Of a stretch of DNA of 64,000 nucleotides, positions 56,251-64,000 are shown one piece after another. How positions within the stretch are numbered: position 1 is the first letter of the stretch; every line of letters begins with the position of its first letter. The stretch is from the NCBI RefSeq assembly GCF_002127325.2, contig NC_035437.2, forward strand, positions 109,086,321-109,150,320, given 5' to 3'. The notes beneath the pieces were generated by a model that saw only the letters and a program-made list of their open reading frames with translations, was not told where the DNA came from and made no database searches. The position numbers and the translations under genes were made by a program. Source of the DNA: Helianthus annuus. Its lineage: Eukaryota > Streptophyta > Magnoliopsida > Asterales > Asteraceae.

Positions 56251-57190
56251 TTGGTATCTATGGATATTTGTGATCATATTCTTGTTGCTGAATATTGACG
56301 GTACGTAACACTTTACGTAGTGAAGTATATTCTTCGAGTATCATGAAATGAAACAATCATACTTTTGAAGGCTTCGTGTCATAGAAGATATTTGTTTCTT
56401 GCAGGCTGGCATACATATTTTTAGATAGCTTTTATTCCCTTCATGGTAAGCCATTCAACTATAAAAAAAGTAGAAAGTATGCTTTTAATAACTCAAATAC
56501 TGAGTTGATTGTTTTTCAGTTGTTACTTACTGTCAGAACCAAATTAGAACGTGTAATCATACAGTTGGCTCATGAAGTCGCTGAGAGACATGTAGCCATA
56601 GAAGGGGAACTGGTAATGAAACCTTCAGATGAACACTTTTGGTTTCATCGACCAAAGATCGTTCGTCATTTTATACATTTTATCCTTTTCCAAAATGCGT
56701 TTGAGGTTGCATTCTTTTTCTGGATACTCGTAAGTCGTGTCTCCGCTCATAAACAAAGTTACGAGTGGATTGAGTAATGGGTCAAAAAGGGTGTGTTGGG
56801 TTGATCTCCTAACACTTTTTTGGTACATTTTTTTAAACTTCATGTTTTATTAAATATAGTTACAAAAGTTGTATTATTGCAGTGATAATATTGTTTTTTA
56901 TTTGAAACGATTTATGATGATTTAGGCATCACACTTTGCTCCTTTAGCCCATTTGACCTACTTATAACTATTTTAATTTTAATTTTTTGTTCCATGTTTG
57001 ACCTGTTATCAAATAATACTACTCCAAACGACCCGTTTTAATATAAATGGGTTAAGGCTGCAACCTATACACAAAGCCAATATCTATAAATAAAAGAAAT
57101 TAACCAAAGTGTTTGATCAACAGGTTCAATTTGGCCCCCATTCATGCATAATGGGGAAATTGATTTACATTATCGCAAGACTCATTATTC
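56251..57190 (+). pseudogene. Captured fragment of an MLO-family membrane protein gene
   Basis: Four exon pieces line up with MLO. 56251-56300 gives WYLWIFVIIFLLLNID; 56405-56445 gives GWHTYF, a stop (TAG where Trp is usual), then IAFIPFM; 56520-56729 gives LTVRTKLERVIIQLAHEVAE and HFWFHRPKIVRHFIHFILFQ, ending FFFWIL; and about 57124-57190 gives VQFGPHSCIMGKLIYIIARL. The phases agree across the first three junctions and the borders are GT..AG. MLO proteins are seven-helix plasma-membrane proteins; some are powdery-mildew susceptibility factors. The N-terminal half and the calmodulin-binding tail are missing, and the stop rules out a complete translation. Confidence 0.85.
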
Positions 57191-57194
57191 TCAA

Positions 57195-57519
57195 ATGTTA
57201 TCAATTTGGAGCTCGGGGGCCGAACATGGGGATCGTCAGATGGATATGTCATTTCATGGATTAATGATTGGTCTTCAACACTGCATTAACTGGATACTAT
57301 CAGTTGTTTTCAATATTTCAGTTTGGAGAATGTATATTTCAGTTATTTTTAAAGTTGTAATTACTTTTTATCATCCAAGTGATTTTCTTGTATTATATAT
57401 AATTCATAGGCTCCTCTTACGGAAGAGTTAGTTTTCAGAGGTTGTATGATATCGTTACTTTTATGTGGAGGATTTAAACCGTATACAGTAATATCTCTCC
57501 CCTATTCTTTTTAGCCTAG
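57195..57519 (+). pseudogene. Captured fragment of CAAX prenyl protease 2 (FACE2/RCE1) gene
   Basis: Exon pieces at about 57195-57331 (GLQHCINWILSVVFNISVWR) and 57411-57519 (APLTEELVFRGCMISLLLCG, then GFKPYTV) match the ER-membrane CAAX endoprotease. The EExxxR catalytic motif of this family is kept (EELVFR). A one- or two-base loss near 57505 shifts the frame before the LFSL end of the exon; the donor GTGAGT follows at 57520. The HxxxN and other helices are absent. Confidence 0.75.
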
Positions 57520-57665
57520 GTGAGTTCAACTTATTTCCAATATTTTAAAAACATAACGCATGTAAGGATCTTGTAATATTAATCTTTAACCCGAACATAG
57601 TGCAACAGCTTCCTGTTTTGGAATACTCAGACCTGGCTATTAGTACATATCTTTTATTGTTTAAA

Positions 57666-57760
57666 GAAGTTTTGGTTGTCTGCTGCAAAGAAGTTTTGGT
57701 TGTCTGCTGCAAACAAGTTTTGGTTGTCTGCTGCAAACAAGTTTTGGTTGTCTGCTGCTA
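57666..57760 (+). repeat. 24-bp minisatellite (four units) inside the Helitron
   Basis: AAGTTTTGGTTGTCTGCTGC plus AAAG/AAAC is repeated four times almost without change between the FACE2 fragment and the Helitron 3' end. The near identity suggests recent expansion. Confidence 0.9.
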
Positions 57761-58098
57761 CGGTCTTGGTGACAGAGACTTTTTTTAGATAAAAAGTATA
57801 TTATACCAAGTTTTCACATGTCTTGAATTAGCATGTTACTGTATTAGTTTGCCTATCTATTTAGTGATTTCTTATAATTGTATAGTTATAGTATCCTGTT
57901 ATATTTTCCACAACAATTCTGGTGGCGGTACTTCGATCGTAGCAACCTTTATCATTATTTATCTATTTTGAATGGTAAGAAGCTCCCCTTGGAAACCGAT
58001 CGCCAGGCTTTCCTTATGGTTTTTTGTCATTTTAAGGTTTGAATTATATTCTCGCCCCTTATTATCGACTCCGCCGCAACGCGCGGGTTCCCCACTAG

Positions 58099-58434
58099 TT
58101 TGTATAATAAGTATATAGTATGTATATGTAATAGCATTCATTATAGCAAGCAATCAAGTAATCGACACAATTATAGCATAAACAAGTAGTTTAACAACGT
58201 ATTTAATGAGAACATGACGATTGAGCTTTCATTAATCATCGACCACAAAGTAATGTTACATGTTTTACAAATGTATCATATCAAAAGGAACACAGGGTCA
58301 CACTACCCTTGTTCAACAAGTCTATCAGTCTACAAAAGTCATACAGTCAAAAGGTGGTCTCCAAAAGGCTTCACAAGCTAGTCTCAATAGTGGTGCTCTC
58401 ATCAAAAGCAATGCTACCTACATAAAACCAAAAA
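58099..58434 (-). other. Element 4 leader region between extra ORF and gag
   Basis: This is about 335 bp of element 4 to the right of the Helitron insertion site. I see no coding content or secondary repeat. Confidence 0.45.
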
Positions 58435-59822
58435 CCAACTATGCTGATGGTGGTGGAGGAGGAGGTGGAGGAAAGAAAAGCAAGCTGCGCACATGCGCAA
58501 GCTCCTCCTCCTCAAGCTCATAAACATGACGCAACAGATAACTGATCTGCTGCTCGACGGTAAGAAATTGAGTATCAAACTCCGGAAATGGAGTGAGAGG
58601 TGCAGGAGGATGTGAAAACAGAGACGGTGATGAACGAGGGGGAACAAAAGTAGGCTGACAAGGACATGGTAAAGGACGCGGTGTCATCTCAAGCTCCAAA
58701 ATCCTACGACTCATGATCTCAAACTGAAGCTGAAGTGATAAAAGTAGCTCATCCCGGGTATAACAAGCAAAGTGTGAGGGATGGTAGGGATCCGAAATCG
58801 GCATAGTGTACGGTGGGAACCATCGGAATGGCTCATCAAGTGGTGAAGAAGTAAAAGGAGCAAAAACTGAGGTATGTGTGGAAAAGCTGCTGAAACATGA
58901 GGGTCACGACTAGGCTGCTGGCCAGAAGTGCCCTCCCCTGGACGGGGTGCGGGTATGTCCTGCAAGAAAACAGTAGGTAAATCAACACGATGAACATCAG
59001 ACTCCACAGGGTGAAAAGGAGCAACATCAGCGGGCGCATGTGCAAGTGGAGGAATGAATGGCTCAATAATAGGAGGGTCAACGGGTGCTGGAACTGGGTC
59101 AGGTATGAGGGGTGCAATGTCAGGTATGCCAAAAGGAATAGGGTCATGATCAGGCAAAGGCTCAGGATCAGCAGGTACTACATCAGCCTGATCGACAGGA
59201 ACAAAGTCTAGCTCAATATCAAGCTCAAGCTTGTGTGGAGGGGATGGTGCAGCTGACATGGCCGTATCATCATCAAAATCAGTGGCATAACGTCACAATC
59301 CAACTGCCTGCAAGGCGGAAGAAGTCACAGACTCAAAGGAATCTGAGACAGAGTGCAAACTAGAGTCAGAGGAAATCTTAACAACAGGGATCACAGGAAA
59401 TGGACTAGCAACAATGTCCTCATCTAGCTCTCCATAGCCATGGGCATCATCGGGAGGACCATCAACAAACAGATCAAAGTCATCGTCAAACAGATCTTCA
59501 ATAGGCCAATCCTCAGGAGGGATGACCATGAGAGGAACGGGAGCGAGGATCGGTGCCATGACATGTCACCATTGGGGTGCCTGATGATAAGATGATCATG
59601 AACTAGAATGGGAACAACAAAAGGATCCTCGTCTGGAATACCATCAGCAAGTGGTAAGTCAACTCCAAAATCAGGCAACACAAACGGCTGAAAGTCGTCG
59701 TCGTCTGACATCATATCTGGGTCACTCTCAGTATCTGAAGTAAAGATCTCTGGCTCGCTCGCACCAGAGTCAGTAGCCATGGGGTCATCAATGTCAGACA
59801 ATCCACTCTCGGATGAAGACAT
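58435..59822 (-). pseudogene. Element 4 extra ORF upstream of gag: acidic, proline-rich protein of unknown function
   Basis: On the minus strand, ATG 59822 starts MSSSESGLSDIDDPMATDSG, a very acidic Ser/Asp-rich region (SDDDDFQPFVLPDF). After a frameshift near 59565 it continues MAPILAPVPLMVIPPEDWP and SSDSSLHSVSDSFESVTSS. A stop at about 59295 comes next, then MSAAPSPPHKLELDIELD with DPEPLPDHDPIPFGIPD-type proline/aspartate repeats and GEGTSGQQPS. Another shift near 58850 leads to a C-terminal part (MPISDPYHPSHFACYTRDEL) with a likely coiled coil (LLLSLQLQFEIMSRRILELE; FLTVEQQISYLLRHVYELEE) and a polyproline end at about 58440. Undamaged it would be about 460 residues, largely disordered. 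It lies in the leader between primer site and gag, where standard Tekay elements have no gene. I have seen similar sequences in Asteraceae repeats but know no function. Confidence 0.6.
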
Positions 59823-59920
59823 AGTGTCTGTAACAGAGTAATCATAACATATGCACATATATACCACTAACATTAAATATGCAAGCAAAGACAATGTAAT
59901 TATGTAATCATGTATCCTTC

Positions 59921-60052
59921 CTAGTCTCCCAGACTAAACCACCCAGTCTCCCAGACTAAATCACCTAGTCTCCCAGATTAAACCACCTAGTCTCCCAGAC
60001 TAAACCACCTAGTCTCCCAGACTAAACCACCTAGTCTCCCAGACTAAACCAC
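59921..60052. repeat. 22-bp tandem array (six units) in the element 4 leader
   Basis: CTAGTCTCCCAGACTAAACCAC is repeated six times with at most two changes per unit. It lies between the primer-binding site and the extra ORF. AGTCT and AGACT within a unit are inverted, so each unit can form a small stem (AGTCTCCCAGACT). Confidence 0.92.
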
Positions 60053-60218
60053 AATGCAACCTTACTATCGTGTTTCGTGCCTGTTTGTAAAAATGTTTGT
60101 TTCCCTGGATCTGGGCGTTTCGTGTATGCAATGAAAACATGTTGTAAAAATATTTTTGTGAGAGCCCTAATGATTGTAGTCTAGACTTGAGAAGGAACCC
60201 TAGTTCACTACAATCGAA

Positions 60219-60230
60219 GCTCTGATACCA
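60219..60230 (-). other. Element 4 primer-binding site (tRNA-iMet type)
   Basis: The minus strand reads TGGTATCAGAGC three bases after the 5' LTR end (…GGGTGTGACA), complementary to initiator tRNA-Met, as in element 1. Confidence 0.92.
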
Positions 60231-60233
60231 AAC

Positions 60234-63103
60234 TGTCACACCCTGACTTTTGTGGAAGCGTGATTATGTGTGACTTGCTTAATATCATTGCATTCAATCA
60301 TAACAACAACTATATGATAAAACCAAAGATGGTCATCCATTGAATAAGTTTAAAATACCACAAACATCGTTGTTTTGAAACATAGACTCCAAATCCGAAT
60401 TACAAACCATACGAATCGTTTTAGAGTTCCATAGGGACCCGACAAAAGACTTTAAATAAACTAGGTTTTGAAAGATGTGTCTCCTCCATGATAAGACACA
60501 ATAACCAAACCCTATGACACTGGATGACATCCTTTATTCTTTACATAACTTGAAACATTCAAACGCCCACCAAATCCACATTTAATTCCCAGAAATACAT
60601 GTAGTTTGAAAAACATCAACAAAAGTTGAGCGAGTTCATGTGTTTGTTTGTGTGCGCGAATAAACCTTTGAAATCGTTATAAATATGTATGTTTTTTTGT
60701 AAACTTCGGTATGAAAGCAAACAAGGATACATATCAATTTATGGTTTGCAAGGCCATTAACAAGTGTGCACCCAAACCTAGCAGATTTTGTACCGGGCCT
60801 CCGGCGATAAGACATAGTCACCTCATGGGCCACCCTGGTCCACATGGGTGTGGACTCGCTACACCCAAATAGATCTATCACTGATGCCCCTCGGTCCTAA
60901 CACGAGGATTAATGGTCTTAGGAGTGCGCCTACGCATTCACATGATCTACTATGCAATCCCTAGCTAACCATACCAATTATAATTGTTTGTAAATATTAT
61001 GTAACATGTACTTCACCCCCGAAGTTATAAAACCAAAAACAGTTAAAGAAAAGGGGGACATGAACTCACGGTTTTGCGTTCTTCAACGGTAACTCAAATA
61101 TTTATGGCATACTTTATATGAAAAATCCATGGTTTAAAATACACTTGTAAATATTTGTTTAGAAATATTTTTCTAAGTGTTTAATTTTTAGAAAAATTTT
61201 GCCATAGTTTCCCCTAAAATGGAGGTTTCCATACCTTGAAGATATATCATTTTCTTTTGCAAATCAACACAATCAATCCACATTCAACATTAAACAATCT
61301 ACACTTACCAATTTTGCCAAAAGCAAGCATAAACTACCACTTTATGAACTTGAAAATTTATAAAAATTTGTAGTAACTTACTAGTGTATTTAGTAAGCCT
61401 TGTTAACCTTTAAAGTGTGGTTGATTCTTTAAAAACATCATTTTTAAAGAAAATAGATCTTTACAACTTGTAGTCACATTTTCTAAAAATGTTTCTTTAT
61501 GAATTTTTCTTGTTACACATATGTTTCTACACTTGTTTATCCTCTAAAAATAAGGTTTATTTATTTAAAATCCAAGGTTAAGTAAAACTTGTATTTTGAA
61601 CTTTGTTTTGTTGAAAAATCATCCTTGAAGTTTTAGATATACAAGATTTACATTTGAATTTAATCATTATTTCACAAGAACACATTATATTCTTTCAAGT
61701 TCATGGTTTATGTGAGGATGATTCATTAAACTCTAACATGTTCATCCTCTCATCTTGCTAGATTATGTTTTTAATCATGATCTAGCAAGATCATATGATG
61801 ATCTACATCATTTTCATAAGCAAACAATGATCAACAAGTAAATCAACACATAAACAACATAGTTTCTTCATGATTCAAGCTTATGTTCAAGTTTCATTCT
61901 TTTGATTCTTAGTGTTCTTCAAGTTAATCATCATGTATCATCTTTTAACCACTTAGATAGGATGTAAAATGGAAGGATTAGTGTTCTTACCACTAGCTCA
62001 AGGCTAGGGATGATCAAGAGAAGAAAAGAGATGGATAATAGCAAATAGAGAAGGTCCTTCAACTTCTACAAGCTCCTAGCTCCTTTGTGCAACCTCTAAC
62101 ACCTTTGGATGTGCTTGGAATTAGTTGAAGATGAGTGAAAGATGGTGGTGGTGGTGTTGTTGTTCACGACCGAAGCCAAGAGGAGAGGGAGAGAAAGAAG
62201 TGGTGTGTTGTTGTGAATGAGAAATGAAACTTATGCCTTGATGGTTCTACTTATAATCCATGTCTTGAGTTTTACCCATGTATAATGTGTCTTTAAAGTA
62301 GAAACAAGATCAAATATTATTTTGAAACAAATCAAAGAGTGGGGCCACATGTTGGGTTGTCCCATAGGTAGGGGGTAGACTAGGTTTTAACCATTAAGTT
62401 ACTGCATAGTTGAAATGTAAGTATTTGGTTAGGTGTTTAGTTAGTTGATATTTATATAGTGTGTTATGATGTTCGGGGACCATAACTAGCTTGGTAATGT
62501 TAAAACAGTGCTTCTAGTGAAAATTTGGTGTTTCGGGTAGTGTCCGGTTGGTTACTGGTTCGTTAAGGTGCTAAACTATGCACTTTAGTGTGTTTTATGT
62601 TACCCTTTTATGACAGTTTTGATTCCCAACACTTAGGAAAGCATTCAGGACTATTTAACCTTATTTCTGCATGATGTTAGTGTGTTTAAATGCTGAAAAT
62701 TGCTGAATTCAGCACTTTAGGTGAGTTTTAGGCACTTACCGGCACTTAAACTATCTCTAGGAAGGCAGTTTTATGATCCTTACTTTCCTTCACACTATAC
62801 TAGTGTAATACTTGGTTTCTGGCCCATTCTAGGTCTCAATACAACGTCTGTCTATTTACTGAACTCCGTCAGCATATTTCTGATTTATCTGATAACTGTG
62901 CTAACTGTATTTAATGTATCATTTGAGTCAATAAGGTTCACATGCAATAAAGATATATCATTAAGCAATATGTGATGCACATGTATGTATATGGAAATAA
63001 TCAGAAAGCAATTTAAATCACTAATTGTAATTCAGCACAGTCATTAAGCACTAATCATGGTTTAATAGTTGTACGGATACCTGGAATTTTGATAGTTGTC
63101 ACA
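60234..63103 (-). repeat. Element 4 5' LTR (2870 bp)
   Basis: It pairs with 44528-49768. The outer end GTTGTCACA is followed by the TTTAA target copy. Relative to the 3' LTR it lacks about 1.03 kb (the junction lies near 61098, at ACTCAAATATTTATGGCA) and carries about 420 bp of private sequence at 62331-62755. It contains no gene. Confidence 0.88.
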
Positions 63104-63108
63104 TTTAA

Positions 63109-63885
63109 TTACCAAGGCAAAGTTCCTACGTGATCCTGATCCAGTCCAGTCTTGTCTTCAATCCTCTACACTTGTATCGTGTGTAAAACAGTATTTTGGG
63201 TCAGCTACAAGAGCCGGTGAGTAAACCTTTGTTAAGTAAAATGGGTTTACCATTTTAAAATTTAGAAATCAATGTAATTTGTTTTACCTTTTTAATTCCA
63301 AATACAAATTTAATTATTAAGCATGCAATCAATCATGTGAAAGCAATGCACAAGTAATCTAAACATAGAATGGTCACTGAGTAATGACTAAGACTAAGAC
63401 CGTCACCAAAACCCAAAACCAACACCAAAACCGACTGCTTGTGTCCCACACCCAAAAAGGGTGTGACTGTGGCGATACCAACACCATAGTTAGGAGGAAA
63501 GGTCAGCCCAAGACTAATGGGGCGATACCGACATCTCCAGGTTATGAGGAAAGGTCAGCCGCGGATCCACTGTGTGAATGACTATTGACTATAATGACCA
63601 ACACAACAACAACAACAATAACCTCAACAAACAATCAACAACAACAAGTAATGCATATACGACACACTAGACTTTGCATGCTTGATTTTAGATAAAAACA
63701 ATTGAACGAGACACATTGATACACCCCAAAACATTAATGATAAAAAGGGGAGAGAGTTTACTCACAGTTTGTGTTCTGTTAAATCCTTAGCAAAACCGCA
63801 CGAGTGTTTGGGAAAGAAAATGAATTCAAAAAGCAAAGTCACTCTAAAAATATAACACCAAAATGCTAAATAAAATAAAACTACA

Positions 63886-63916
<31 letters not shown>

Positions 63917-64000
63917 AAACAATACAACCTAATACTTTGGGGTTTTTTCCTATTAGAAATGTTGATCCCAGATAATGATGCTCTTTGACTAATTATGGCA
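63109..64000. repeat. Older LTR-like sequence hosting element 4 (right part), with microsatellites
   Basis: It continues the sequence interrupted at 44522. Visible are a duplicated block GAGGAAAGGTCAGCC (63435-63560), a CAA-rich run (63600-63650) and a (TA)n(CA)n microsatellite at 63886-63916. The frame at 63384-63581 crosses the duplicated block and is not supported as a gene. Confidence 0.4.

Overview
This is AT-rich plant nuclear DNA, and it looks like a eudicot, probably Asteraceae. The one clearly intact host gene is a three-exon nuclear gene for a chloroplast thioredoxin-like protein (CDSP32, 36142-38556). The repeat families (Tekay-type chromoviruses with a proline/aspartate-rich extra ORF, and LTR-like repeats full of GCACGG..CCGTGC palindromes) are ones I associate with Asteraceae from memory. 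No species can be named. Most of the rest is nested transposable elements.

Layout. 1-8719: a Mutator-like element with long terminal inverted repeats (390-1492), a minus-strand Helitron-like element (3919-4915) and two copies of a related LTR-like repeat (about 5290-6495 and 7040-8719). 8720-17811: element 1, a plus-strand Ty3/gypsy Tekay-like chromovirus with a whole 5' LTR and a truncated 3' LTR. 18637-19027: a minus-strand SINE with a 16-bp target duplication. 19308-33899: element 2, a minus-strand chromovirus bounded by TAGCC duplications. It was split by element 3 (23082-30167, plus strand, Tat/Retand-like with two RNase H domains and an antisense ORF, target duplication CAATT), and its gag was hit by a hAT-like element (31994-32741). 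36142-38556: the CDSP32 gene, with a MITE in intron 2. 38930-44370: SINE, Helitron and MITE debris. 44528-63103: element 4, a large minus-strand Tekay-like chromovirus bounded by TTTAA duplications and itself sitting inside an older LTR-like sequence. Its 3' LTR carries a solo LTR (45106-46852, duplication ACCGG), and its leader region carries a Helitron (54564-58098).

The most interesting object is that Helitron. In 3.5 kb it carries, all on the plus strand and with introns retained, fragments of four unrelated host genes in this order: a COA1-like mitochondrial protein, ribosomal protein eL8 (RPL7a), an MLO membrane protein, and the CAAX protease FACE2/RCE1. It is a multi-gene capture that could give chimeric sense transcripts. 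Because its host retrotransposon is transcribed on the minus strand, it could also give antisense RNA to those genes. Two further points of interest are an open antisense ORF with a membrane segment in the Tat element, and a long acidic/proline-rich ORF upstream of gag in element 4. None of the retroelements looks able to make a complete polyprotein: each has frameshifts, stops or deletions.
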